A DNA stretch of 64,000 nucleotides from DASRWI01 sp035654655. Lineage in GTDB: Bacteria; Bacteroidota; Ignavibacteria; Ignavibacteriales; Ignavibacteriaceae. Under the pieces are notes generated by a model. That model did not search any database, was not told the DNA's origin, and saw nothing but the letters and a program-made list of their open reading frames with translations. Below, one piece after another: positions 43,362-52,331 of the stretch. The translations under genes and the position numbers were made by a program. Each line of letters opens with the position of its first letter. The stretch's first letter is position 1. The DNA is taken from assembly GCA_035654655.1 (NCBI GenBank), contig DASRWI010000021.1, forward strand, positions 124,001 to 188,000. Direction: 5' to 3'.

Positions 43362-44459
43362 CTATTTAAGTCTTTTTCTTCGGTTACGTATGTAATCTTC
43401 AAATAAATAATCCCCTAAGCCGGTTAAGCTGCTGTAAAAGGCTTTGCCATTATTAGTTTTCGTAAAGTCTCTTACGAATTGCTGCAAGTAAGGGTCTCGA
43501 GCAATCATAAAGGTTGTTATGATAATCCCTAACTTGCGGCACTTTGCTGCCTGATCTAAGGTTTTATTTAGAATCTTTTTATCTAAGCCAAAACTATTTT
43601 TATAATAACGTGCACCTTCTTTTAAACAAGTAGGTTTACCATCAGTAATCATAAAAATTTGTTTATTATTCGTTTTCCTTCTGCGTAAAATATCAATTGC
43701 AAGTTCAAGTCCTGCTACAGTGTTGGTATGATAAGGTCCGACTTTCAAATAAGGTAAATCCTTTATCTGTATAGGCCATGCATCATTACCAAAAACTATA
43801 ATATCAAGAGTATCTTTCGGATATTTTGTTGTAATCAATTCTGAAAAAGCCATTGCTACTTTCTTAGCCGGAGTAATTCTATCTTCTCCATACAAAATCA
43901 TTGAATGAGAAATATCAATCATCAATACTGTTGAAGTTAGAGTCTTTAAATCCCTCTCTTCAACTTCAATATCTTTTTCAGTTAAGAAGAAATCATCAAG
44001 CCCATGATTTATCTGAGCATTACGAAGCGAATCAGTCATATCAATCTGGTCCATAGAATCGCCAAAAAGAAAATCTCTTCTGTCAGAAGTAGCTTCATCC
44101 CCCATACCTGAGAATGAAGTTCTATGGTCTCCTCTATAAGATTTCTTTAACTTACCAAAAATTTCATCTAATGATGCTTTTCTGATTGACTGTTCAGATT
44201 TGGCAGTTGGTAGAAGAACATCTTTTATCTTATCTTCTTCAATATAGTTTTTATTTTTTAAGTCCTGGATAAAATCACCCATACCATACTGGTCATCAGT
44301 AAGGCGGTATTTTTTATCAAGGTCGTTTAACCATTTTAATGCTTCTTCAACATCTCCGGAGGTCATAGTTAAAAGCTGTAAAAACATTTTCAACAACTCT
44401 TCAAAAGTGTTTTTTCCGCCTCCCATTGGAGTATATTCTTGAAATCTTAATCCTATCAT
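43362..44459 (-). CDS. VWA-domain protein, partner of the MoxR-like ATPase
   Basis: 365 residues. The C-terminal VWA domain (about 170-340) has a complete MIDAS: DISHS near 178, the threonine in a TDGKPT loop further on, and an IIVFGNDAW strand. The N-terminal half is helical and charged, as in ChlD-like and YehP-like proteins. No membrane segment, so cytosolic. With the downstream AAA+ gene it forms a two-component ATPase/VWA pair used for remodelling or metal insertion. Start at ATG 44459, isolated from the next gene. Confidence 0.84.
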   Translation of the reverse strand: MIGLRFQEYTPMGGGKNTFEELLKMFLQLLTMTSGDVEEALKWLNDLDKKYRLTDDQYGMGDFIQDLKNKNYIEEDKIKDVLLPTAKSEQSIRKASLDEIFGKLKKSYRGDHRTSFSGMGDEATSDRRDFLFGDSMDQIDMTDSLRNAQINHGLDDFFLTEKDIEVEERDLKTLTSTVLMIDISHSMILYGEDRITPAKKVAMAFSELITTKYPKDTLDIIVFGNDAWPIQIKDLPYLKVGPYHTNTVAGLELAIDILRRRKTNNKQIFMITDGKPTCLKEGARYYKNSFGLDKKILNKTLDQAAKCRKLGIIITTFMIARDPYLQQFVRDFTKTNNGKAFYSSLTGLGDYLFEDYIRNRRKRLK

Positions 44460-44786
44460 AAAATCTTCTCAAAAATTATAAAACAAATCTTTAAGCCTTA
44501 ATGTTTCTTTATTTTAGGGCTTAAGCTGCGTTTATGACAATGCGCAAACTATATTTTTTATTCATGTATCTGAATAAAAATTTACAATAATTAGATAAAT
44601 TAGATTGTGATAAAGTTACAGGGATGAATGTAAAACATACTAAAAGGTAAAAAACAATTTTTTGGTCAAAATTTATTTTTGAATTATTAAAGTAATTAGT
44701 AGGAGCAACAGCTATTTATATATAAGTTTAATGATATAAAAGATTTTAATCTTGATTTATTCTCAAAATAACAAAGGAAGGTTCTC
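44460..44786. other. 327-base divergent intergenic region
   Basis: Separates the VWA gene (minus) from a T9SS protein gene (plus). AT-rich; ATGACAATG opens only an 18-codon frame. No repeat, RNA gene or clear operator seen. It should hold both promoters. Confidence 0.5.
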
Positions 44787-45701
44787 ATGAAAAATATTGT
44801 ACTTTTCCTTTTCTTTTCTATAAGCACTACTTTCGCTCAAGTAGCTGCTGATTACTATTTGCCTTTCACTATTGGTAATTATTTAAAACACTATTCTGTC
44901 GGTCAAAATTGGACTGGAAGAACACAGACATATTCAATAGTTGGTACCGACATGATAGGTGGTAATCTGTACTATATTGAAGTTGGTGCTGAAGTATTAA
45001 ATAGTGATACAAATACATTCAGGGTAGTTTGGCTTCGTAAGGATTCTGCCGGTAATGTACTTCTTGGTGCGATTAGTCCATCCGGTTCCCTGGATTTAGA
45101 TTCTGCTATAATTTTTGATATGGTATGGGTACCTAATGAATATGGAAATCTTGGTTACTCCAGAACAGTTATTTTTGGTGAAGAATCAGTTCATGATACT
45201 GTTTTAAGTATCAGTGAAACTGTAACTGTTTCAGCAGGAACATATATAAATTGTGTTAAGGTAAGAGAGACTTCCTTAGATAATTTAGGTAATACTACTA
45301 TGATAGAAGACCAGTATTATGCATATGGTATTGGAATGGTGAAAACTCAAAGAACTTTTCCTTCAATTGATGCACATACTTCTGAACTTATTAATTTTAA
45401 TATAATTACTTCAAATCAAGAAGATAAAATATTGCTATCAAACTTTTCTCTTGAACAGAATTATCCAAATCCTTTTAACCCTATAACTACCATTCAATTT
45501 TCAATTGAATCAAAATCATTTGTTTCATTAAAAGTATTTGATTTACTTGGAAGAGAAGCTGCAACTCTTATATCGGAAGAAATAAATTCGGGAATTCATT
45601 CTGTAAATTGGGATGCATCAGAAATGCAAAGTGGTGTTTATTTCTATGAATTAAAGACTGAGGGTTTTTCTGAAACTAAAAAGCTTGTTTTACTAAAGTA
45701 A
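44787..45701 (+). CDS. Small T9SS-exported protein of unknown function
   Basis: 304 residues. Signal peptide (about 1-17), then a beta-rich domain of about 190 residues (YYLPFTIGNYLKHYS, SAGTYINCVKVRETS, YYAYGIGMVKTQR) resembling the lipoprotein-like beta fold found in many sorted proteins. A sorting domain with NYPNPFNPITTIQF near 223 and the end SETKKLVLLK follows. Surface or secreted. GGAAGG precedes the ATG. Monocistronic, ended by a shared terminator. Confidence 0.78.
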   Translation: MKNIVLFLFFSISTTFAQVAADYYLPFTIGNYLKHYSVGQNWTGRTQTYSIVGTDMIGGNLYYIEVGAEVLNSDTNTFRVVWLRKDSAGNVLLGAISPSGSLDLDSAIIFDMVWVPNEYGNLGYSRTVIFGEESVHDTVLSISETVTVSAGTYINCVKVRETSLDNLGNTTMIEDQYYAYGIGMVKTQRTFPSIDAHTSELINFNIITSNQEDKILLSNFSLEQNYPNPFNPITTIQFSIESKSFVSLKVFDLLGREAATLISEEINSGIHSVNWDASEMQSGVYFYELKTEGFSETKKLVLLK

Positions 45702-45708
45702 TTTTCAA

Positions 45709-45738
45709 TAGAGCGTAATGTACATACATTGCGCTCTA
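45709..45738. terminator. Bidirectional terminator between convergent genes
   Basis: TAGAGCGTAATGTA and TACATTGCGCTCTA pair at 13 of 14 positions with one G-T, followed by a T-rich run. It includes the last codon of the serine-hydrolase gene. Confidence 0.75.
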
Positions 45739-47190
45739 ACTTTTAATCTTCTTTATCATCTCTTTGATTTGATTATTATTTGGTTCTATCTTAAGTGCGG
45801 CATTATAATTATCTTCAGCCAATTTAACTTTACCTTCCTTTAAATAAATTTCTGCGAGAGTAACAAATGCCTTAGTATAATCAGGATATTCTGCTAAAAA
45901 TACATTTAAAAATTTCTTTGCATCTTCAGATTTATTTAAGGTAATTAAATCACTGCAAAATGAATAAATTTGGTCTGCAGAATAAAAATAGCTTCCGGGA
46001 TTTCTTTTTACTTTTTCATATTCTTTGATGCAATTATCAATATCTGATATTAAATATTTTTTCATCAAATGATCTGATAACTGTTTTTTTACTATTACAG
46101 TTCTTCCCTTATAAAGTGAAACCAGGTCTACTGCAGGAGATTCAAAAATTCCATTCTTAACGTTTATTAAATGAACTGCTGCAATATTTTCATCAGGATA
46201 AAAAAGAAACTGAGAAACAAAACCTGTTCCTCCACCATAGTGACAGAAAAAAATTTTTCCTGCCTCATCCTTTTCAATAGAAAATCCTAATCCATATTTT
46301 TTAACTTCACCATTTTTTAAGATAGTTGGTTCAAGTATTTTATCAAGAGTACTTTTCTTTATTAAAGTGCCATTCATAATAGCCATACCAAACCTTAAAA
46401 GGTCTTCAACTGTAGAAATGAAACCTCCGCCAGGAATTTTAATGCTTAAATCAGCAAGAGCAGCATTTTCAAATTCTCTTTTTATGTTTTTTTCGTAACC
46501 TCTCGCTCTGTTAAAGATTAAGCTTTTTTGAGCATCAGCAAAGGTTGAATTCATTCCGGCAGGAACGAAAATATTGTAGGTAACATAATCAACAAAAGAT
46601 TGTTTCGTGACATTTTCAATTATAGCAGCAAGAAGATTATAAGCTAATGAGCTATATAAATATTTTGTGCCTGGTTCATATTCAAGAGGGTCATTATTTA
46701 ATTTTAAAACAGCATCTTTTATTGTTGGATAAAAATCTTTGCTGTCAAACTCACCATCTCTATACCCTCTAATCCCTGAGGTATGACTAAGTAATTGCCT
46801 AATGGTAAATTTATATTTCTTATGTGTGAAATAAGGAATATAAAGTAAGGCATCATCATCAAGATTTATTAATCCTTTTTCGACCAATTGCATTACAGCT
46901 ACGGCTGTAATTGATTTGGAAATGGATGCTATTCTATAAATTGTTGATGTACTTGATTTTGTTTGATGCTCAATATCAGCGTAACCTCTGCTATCCATCC
47001 ATAAGATTTTATTATTTACTGCTATTCCTGCAGTTACAGATGGAACTTCATTTACTGTATAGTATTCTGTAAGATAACCTGAAAATTTCTGACTTAATTC
47101 CTGGGAATAAAGGTTGGAAGTAAAAATTAATAAGGCGAAAAGTAATAAAATAAAATTACTTTTTGAGTTGTGTAAATGTCTGATGTACAT
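45736..47190 (-). CDS. Beta-lactamase-class-C-like serine hydrolase with TPR tail
   Basis: 484 residues. Signal peptide to about 30, then the class C/PBP4* fold: SISK (SXXK) near 93, a YSS motif where YSN or YAN is usual (KYLYSSLAYN), and HYGGG near 320 in the position of KTG. From about 370 a helical tail carries two TPR-like repeats (KAFVTLAEIYLKEGKVKLAEDNYNAALKIEP). Periplasmic or anchored by a non-cleaved signal. Members cleave D-Ala peptides, esters or unknown substrates. Monocistronic. Confidence 0.82.
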   Translation of the reverse strand: MYIRHLHNSKSNFILLLFALLIFTSNLYSQELSQKFSGYLTEYYTVNEVPSVTAGIAVNNKILWMDSRGYADIEHQTKSSTSTIYRIASISKSITAVAVMQLVEKGLINLDDDALLYIPYFTHKKYKFTIRQLLSHTSGIRGYRDGEFDSKDFYPTIKDAVLKLNNDPLEYEPGTKYLYSSLAYNLLAAIIENVTKQSFVDYVTYNIFVPAGMNSTFADAQKSLIFNRARGYEKNIKREFENAALADLSIKIPGGGFISTVEDLLRFGMAIMNGTLIKKSTLDKILEPTILKNGEVKKYGLGFSIEKDEAGKIFFCHYGGGTGFVSQFLFYPDENIAAVHLINVKNGIFESPAVDLVSLYKGRTVIVKKQLSDHLMKKYLISDIDNCIKEYEKVKRNPGSYFYSADQIYSFCSDLITLNKSEDAKKFLNVFLAEYPDYTKAFVTLAEIYLKEGKVKLAEDNYNAALKIEPNNNQIKEMIKKIKS

Positions 47191-47297
47191 AAGATATAAT
47201 TGGAAAATTTTACTACTTCCAAAATATTAAAAGAAGAACCTATTATCAAAGATAAAGTAGACTTAATAAGAGGATAAAAAAAAGGGATTAAATTAAA

Positions 47298-47322
47298 AAG
47301 CCCGCGACTAATTCGCAGGCTT
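47298..47322 (-). terminator. Terminator downstream of clpP
   Basis: On the minus strand AAGCCTGCGA, loop, TCGCGGGCTT (one G-U pair), then TTTT. A second hairpin, CCACGAA/TTCGTGG at 47343-47360, lies between it and the clpP stop. Confidence 0.75.
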
Positions 47323-47372
47323 AAATAATTATTTTATACAGTCCACGAAATTATTCGTGGTTATCGGAATAT

Positions 47373-47990
47373 TTACTTTAGTGTAGAACGTTTTTCTAAA
47401 ATATTATCAACCAATTTGTATGTTTTAGCTTCTTCAGCTGTTAAGAAATAATCTCTTTCACAATCGTGAGCGATTTGTTCCAAAGATTTCCCTGTATGCT
47501 CAGCCAAAATTTTATAAAGCACATCTCTTGTTTTTAACATTTCTTTAGCGTGAATTTCTATATCAGTAGTTTGTCCCTGTAGTCCGCCGACCCAAGGCTG
47601 ATGAATCATAATTTTAGAATTAGGTAAAGAAGAACGTTTACCTGCAGTACCACCTGCAAGAAGAATAGCTCCCATACTTGCAGCCATACCCACGCAGATA
47701 GTTGCTACATCAGGTTTTACATATTTCATTGTATCATAAATTGCTAAACCTGCAGTAACGCTTCCACCGGGAGAATTGATATAAACGTTTATATCTTTTT
47801 CTGAATCTTCAGCTTCTAAGAAAATTAATTGAGCAATAATTAAGCTGGCAATATTATCATCAATTGCAGTACCGATAAAAACAATTCTTTCCCTAAGCAA
47901 ACGGGAATAGATATCCATTCCTCTTTCGCCTCGGCCTGTCTGCTCTATAACATAAGGAACAAGCTGATTAAAAATTTCAACTTTATGCAT
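47373..47990 (-). CDS. clpP: ATP-dependent Clp protease proteolytic subunit
   Basis: 205 residues from the ATG at 47990; a longer frame to 48035 lies within the trigger-factor gene and is not needed. The serine nucleophile is in GMAASMGA, the histidine in KIMIHQPW, and the family opening is VIEQTGRGERGMDIYSRLL. It forms the tetradecameric protease chamber in the cytosol. Its start overlaps the end of tig by 8 bases (ATGCATAA), giving coupled expression. The usual clpX does not follow; transcription ends at hairpins instead. Confidence 0.96.
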   Translation of the reverse strand: MHKVEIFNQLVPYVIEQTGRGERGMDIYSRLLRERIVFIGTAIDDNIASLIIAQLIFLEAEDSEKDINVYINSPGGSVTAGLAIYDTMKYVKPDVATICVGMAASMGAILLAGGTAGKRSSLPNSKIMIHQPWVGGLQGQTTDIEIHAKEMLKTRDVLYKILAEHTGKSLEQIAHDCERDYFLTAEEAKTYKLVDNILEKRSTLK

Positions 47991-49296
47991 TGGTTTCCTC
48001 GTTTTGTGTGTTTTTGTAAAAGTTATTTGGATCAACCATTACAATATTATTACTTTCTTTGAGAAATTTCATTAACTTATCCTGCACGAGTGCTCTTTTG
48101 TAACTTGTCTGATAGAAATTTAACATTTTATCGACTGGAATACCTGTTTTTTGTGATTCTTCTTCCGCTATTTTCTTAATTTCGTCTTCTGTTACATCAA
48201 GATTTTCTTTTTCAATGATTTTATCTCTTATTAAAAGCCATTTAACTTCAAATTCAGCATTTGCTTCAACTTCTTTAATAAAAGCTTTTTTATCAAAATC
48301 TTTATGTTTATGCTGTTTCTGATGTTCCTCTTCGTGCTTAATTACATCTTCTTTATAATTATCAACTACTGCCTTTGGAACATAAAAATCATTAGCTTTA
48401 ACAATCTCGCTGATGAGCTTGTTGTTAGTAATATTATCTACCTGAGTTTTATAATAATTTTCAATATCACTCTTTATAGTGGCTCTTAATTCTTCTTCAG
48501 TCTTGGCTTTATCTTTTGAAACCTTCTTAAAGAATTCTTCATTCAATTCAGGGTCAGAAGATTTTTTGATTTCTTTAATAACAGCATTATATCTGTAAGT
48601 TTTATTTACTTCAGTATCTTCGCCGGCTTCATTCTTTTCAGTATATTTATCATCAAAAGAAAATTCAAAAGTATCACCAATTTTTTTATTTTTTGAACCT
48701 TCAAGGATAGACTTATTTATATTTTGATTAGAAAGGTCAACATCAAATGATTGAGGTATAGCTTTAGGGTCTTCATTATCTGCTGGAAGAACTTCAACTT
48801 TAATCTGGTAGTTCATATCTTCACCGACTACTTCAGCATCTTCCATTTTTCTATTTTGTTTTAATAGATATTCAACTTCCTTCTGAACTTCATCATCGCC
48901 AACTTTAAAATCAGGAATTTCTAAAGTTAAACCTTTATAATTTTCAACTTTAACTTCAGGCATAACTTCATACTTAACTTTAACGTAAAGTTCTTTATCC
49001 TTTTCAAATTTGATGTCCATTATAGTTGGACGGGAAATATAATTTATCTTCTGCTGTTCAGCCAGTTCAAAAAATTTATTTGAAGCAATTTTTTCTGCTG
49101 CTTCATAATCAATACTGTCTCCATACATATTTTTTATAATAGCAGGAGGAACTTTACCTTTTCTAAATCCTGGAACCTGGATTTTAGCACTAATTTTTTT
49201 GTATTCTTTTTCGAATTCTTCTTTTATTTCATCAAAAGGATAAGTAATTTCGATTTCTTTTTCTGAAGGCGTAATATCATTTATTTTGTAGTCCAA
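47983..49296 (-). CDS. tig: Trigger factor-like ribosome-associated chaperone
   Basis: 437 residues, TTG start supported by AGAGG six bases upstream. The ribosome-binding loop has GFRKGKVP near 44, the signature of trigger factor. The middle PPIase domain (about 150-245) is weakly conserved, as in Bacteroidota versions, and the C-terminal part is the charged helical chaperone region. It binds nascent chains at the ribosome exit. Encoded just before clpP, the usual order. The gap upstream of it (49297-49515) contains nothing I can identify. Confidence 0.9.
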   Translation of the reverse strand: MDYKINDITPSEKEIEITYPFDEIKEEFEKEYKKISAKIQVPGFRKGKVPPAIIKNMYGDSIDYEAAEKIASNKFFELAEQQKINYISRPTIMDIKFEKDKELYVKVKYEVMPEVKVENYKGLTLEIPDFKVGDDEVQKEVEYLLKQNRKMEDAEVVGEDMNYQIKVEVLPADNEDPKAIPQSFDVDLSNQNINKSILEGSKNKKIGDTFEFSFDDKYTEKNEAGEDTEVNKTYRYNAVIKEIKKSSDPELNEEFFKKVSKDKAKTEEELRATIKSDIENYYKTQVDNITNNKLISEIVKANDFYVPKAVVDNYKEDVIKHEEEHQKQHKHKDFDKKAFIKEVEANAEFEVKWLLIRDKIIEKENLDVTEDEIKKIAEEESQKTGIPVDKMLNFYQTSYKRALVQDKLMKFLKESNNIVMVDPNNFYKNTQNEETNA

Positions 49297-49515
49297 ATTA
49301 ACCTCTTACATATGTTTTTCATTAAAAATGATGTGAAATTCAATATAATTATAGTAAACAAGAATCGAAAAATAAACGATTCTGGCTTTAAAACCAACTA
49401 AACTTGACGCATAATATCTTATCTTTCAACAACTTAATGCCCCAAAAACAGTATATCTTAAATAATTCTAATTTTTATAGTTGCGGGAAAAACCTTTAAA
49501 TACTATCTTTTCATA

Positions 49516-49848
49516 ATGGAAATTTTTCTTCAAAATACAAAAAAGCCAATAGGCATTTTACTTCTTGCAGTATTTGTCTTTACCTTCCTGCATTCAGAAT
49601 TAGGCTTTTTGACATATGACCATGACCACTCAAATCACGATCATTGTACAATAGTTAATAGTAGTTCTACTCCTTCACAAAATATTAATATTAGTCCTGT
49701 TAAACAAAAAATTGAATATTTAGTATTATGTTTAAATATTTTGGATGGTTCTTTAGATTATCAATTAACCATAACAAATAACAACGAATCAATTTTTAAA
49801 CGAGAAACCAATAAAGTTTACCTGCACAATCAATCTTTTCTTATTTAA
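49516..49848 (+). CDS. Small His-rich exported protein before a metal-efflux operon
   Basis: 110 residues. Hydrophobic segment near 12-28, then YDHDHSNHDHCTIV, a cluster of histidines, aspartates and one cysteine suited to binding Zn, Co, Ni or Cu. The rest is a short hydrophilic domain. It starts an apparent operon with CzcC/B/A-like genes, 51 bases upstream of the first. It could be a periplasmic metal sensor or buffer. Similar small proteins precede czc/cus operons in Bacteroidota; this one is not assigned to a named family here. Confidence 0.68.
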   Translation: MEIFLQNTKKPIGILLLAVFVFTFLHSELGFLTYDHDHSNHDHCTIVNSSSTPSQNINISPVKQKIEYLVLCLNILDGSLDYQLTITNNNESIFKRETNKVYLHNQSFLI

Positions 49849-49899
49849 CAATTCATAATTCCAAAATCTTTTTTCTCAATTTATTTTTATCGGAGAACT

Positions 49900-51168
49900 A
49901 TGAACAAATTCTTATGGTTGTTCATAATAGCTTTAACATTTACAGGGCTATATGGACAAACTGAAACAAAAATTTTAACTATAAACGAAGCTGTGCAATT
50001 AGGATTAAAAAATAATCCTGAAATAAAAAAAGCTTACCATAACATTGAATCATCTAAAGGAAGGTTTTGGAGTGGCATTTCTCTCCCTAAGCCTGAAGTT
50101 GGAGTTAGTTATGAATATGCTCCTGTAAATTCCGCCTTAAGTAATCATAGCGAAAGAACAATTGAAATTAGTCAGTCATTTGAATTTCCTTCCAATTACT
50201 TTCTAAAAGGGAACAAACTGAATAAGGAAGAAGATATTACTTATTACAAACTTAAACAAACAGAGAATTCTATAATTTCAAAAATATTATCTGCTTATAG
50301 TAATGTTCTTGCAAAGAAAGAACAATTAAAAATTGCTGAAGAGAATTTATCAGTAGCAGAAGAATTTTCCCGGAAGGCTGAGATAAAATATAATGTAGGT
50401 GAGGGGACAAACATTGAAAAATTGACTGCCAAAGTTCAATATACTGAAGCATTGAATAATGTTGAAATATTAAAAAATGATTTAAAATCAACCTATGCTG
50501 AATTAAACTATTCTCTGGGTAGCAATAACAATGATGAAATCTATAAGCTAAATGATAGTTTGTTCTTTAATGGTGGAGATACTTTAACATTTGAAAAATA
50601 TTTTGAACTTGCATCATTACTTAATTTGGATATTAAAATTGCAGAGATTCAAGTTAACTCATCTTCTATTGATAAATCACTTGCCTGGTCTTCACTATTA
50701 CCAAGCTTAAATTTAAGCTACTACAAACAATCCAGAGATGGTAATAATGGATTCTATGGTGCCGGATTTGGAATCTCCATTCCACTTTGGTTTATGTTTG
50801 AAAATAAAGGTCTAATCCAGGAAGCATCTGCTGAAGAAGAAATTGCAAAATCTGAATTGCAAATAATCAAAAATGAAGTTTACCTCAAATTGAAAAAAGC
50901 TTTTAATGAGCATCAAAATAATATTAAACAGGTTAGGCTTTATCAGACAAATATTTTACCCCAGGCTGATGAAATATTCCGTTCTGCATCTGCAAGTTAT
51001 GATGCAGGAGAAATATCTTACCTTGAATTTTTACAGGCAAGACAAACATTTATAAATGCAAAAAGTAATTACATAAATATTTTACTAAATAATGTTTTAT
51101 CAAACCTTGAACTTATAAATATAACCGGACTTGAAATGACTCAACTTTTTAATGGAGTGCAAAAATGA
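49900..51168 (+). CDS. TolC-like outer membrane factor, CzcC type
   Basis: 422 residues. Signal peptide MNKFLWLFIIALTFTGLYGQ, then two OEP repeats of long helices with strands (LTINEAVQLGLKNNPEIK, ISQSFEFPSNYF; SLNLSYYKQ, AGEISYLEFLQARQTF). It forms the outer-membrane channel of an RND metal efflux pump. The stop overlaps the start of the adaptor gene (ATGA). The pairing with CzcB and CzcA below fixes its role. Confidence 0.9.
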   Translation: MNKFLWLFIIALTFTGLYGQTETKILTINEAVQLGLKNNPEIKKAYHNIESSKGRFWSGISLPKPEVGVSYEYAPVNSALSNHSERTIEISQSFEFPSNYFLKGNKLNKEEDITYYKLKQTENSIISKILSAYSNVLAKKEQLKIAEENLSVAEEFSRKAEIKYNVGEGTNIEKLTAKVQYTEALNNVEILKNDLKSTYAELNYSLGSNNNDEIYKLNDSLFFNGGDTLTFEKYFELASLLNLDIKIAEIQVNSSSIDKSLAWSSLLPSLNLSYYKQSRDGNNGFYGAGFGISIPLWFMFENKGLIQEASAEEEIAKSELQIIKNEVYLKLKKAFNEHQNNIKQVRLYQTNILPQADEIFRSASASYDAGEISYLEFLQARQTFINAKSNYINILLNNVLSNLELINITGLEMTQLFNGVQK

Positions 51169-52331
51169 AATTTATCATAACATCAATATTATTCTTCGCT
51201 ATTATTTCTTTTGGAGGATGTACCAAAAATTCAGCTGAAGAAAATCATCAGGAAAAAACTAAACCTGAACAATCAAATATTGTTAAGGTATCTAATACTT
51301 CAATAAAAGAAATTGGGCTTGTAACGGAGACTGTAACTCTAAAATCTTTTAATGGAATTATGAACATTCCAGCCACTGTAATTGCTAACCAGGATAATGA
51401 AGCTCAGGTAGGTTCATTAGTGCAGGGAAGAGTTAATAAAGTTCTGGTTAAAGTTGGAGATAATGTTAAGGCAGGGCAGACTTTAATGTATGTTGAAGGT
51501 CTTGAAATTGGAGAAATTAAGGCAAACTTTTTATCTGCTAAAGCAGAACTTGATTTTCACAAAGCTGATTATGAAAGACAAAAAACTTTAATAGAACAAA
51601 AAGTTGGTTCTCAAAAACTCTTGTTAGAATCTAAGGCAGAATATGAAAAAGCTTTAGCTGAATTCAATGCTGAAGATAAAAAAATACATTCCATCGGTTT
51701 AAGTGATGAAGATATACTTAATGGAAAAGCGAATGACCATACATCTGGGACGCTTCCTGTTAAAGCACCTATAAGTGGATTAATAATTGAAAGAAATGTT
51801 GTTATTGGTCAACAGATTGAAGCATCTACAAATGCATTTAGGATAATAAACACAAGTTCTGTTTGGGTTGATGGTCAGATTTATGAAAAAGATATTAACA
51901 GAATTAAAGAAAATTCTAATGTTCAATTTACTTTATCAACAAATAAGAATGAAAAGTTTTCGGGGAAGATAATTTACGTTGGACAAATTATTGACGAAAA
52001 ATCCAGAACAATAACAGTCAGGGCAGAATTTAATAATCCAAATAAAAAACTTAAACCTCAAATGTTCGGTGAAATGCTGATTCCATCTTCTGAAAATTCA
52101 AAAGCAGTATTAATCCCAAATGAAGCTGTAATTAAAATTGATAATAAGGACTTTGTATTTGTTCAAAAAGATGAAGATAAATTTGAAAAGAGAGTAGTAG
52201 TACTTGGCTCAACTCAGGATGATTTAGTAGAAGTTAAAGATGGACTAAAAGAAAACGAGAGCATAGTTATTAAAGGCAGTTTTTACTTAAAATCAGAATT
52301 GCTGAAGGATGAGTTAGGAGATGATGATTAA
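51165..52331 (+). CDS. RND periplasmic adaptor, CzcB/CusB type
   Basis: 388 residues. A lipoprotein signal with lipobox FGGC (cysteine at about 19) anchors it. A lipoyl half-motif (GRVNKVLVKVGDNVKAGQTLMYV), a helical hairpin, a second lipoyl half (APISGLIIERNVVIGQQI) and a beta-barrel domain (GKIIYVGQIIDEKSRTITVRAEF) follow. It links the inner-membrane pump to the outer-membrane channel. Start overlaps the CzcC-like stop and its own stop overlaps the CzcA-like start (TAATG). Confidence 0.9.
   Translation: MKFIITSILFFAIISFGGCTKNSAEENHQEKTKPEQSNIVKVSNTSIKEIGLVTETVTLKSFNGIMNIPATVIANQDNEAQVGSLVQGRVNKVLVKVGDNVKAGQTLMYVEGLEIGEIKANFLSAKAELDFHKADYERQKTLIEQKVGSQKLLLESKAEYEKALAEFNAEDKKIHSIGLSDEDILNGKANDHTSGTLPVKAPISGLIIERNVVIGQQIEASTNAFRIINTSSVWVDGQIYEKDINRIKENSNVQFTLSTNKNEKFSGKIIYVGQIIDEKSRTITVRAEFNNPNKKLKPQMFGEMLIPSSENSKAVLIPNEAVIKIDNKDFVFVQKDEDKFEKRVVVLGSTQDDLVEVKDGLKENESIVIKGSFYLKSELLKDELGDDD

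Noticed and set aside
43349..43402. Longer start for the MoxR-like gene
   Set aside because: It would overlap the VWA gene, while the internal ATG has a ribosome site directly after the VWA stop.
47991..48035. Longer clpP start
   Set aside because: The extra 15 residues lie within tig and do not fit the family; the ATG at 47990 matches ClpP N-termini.
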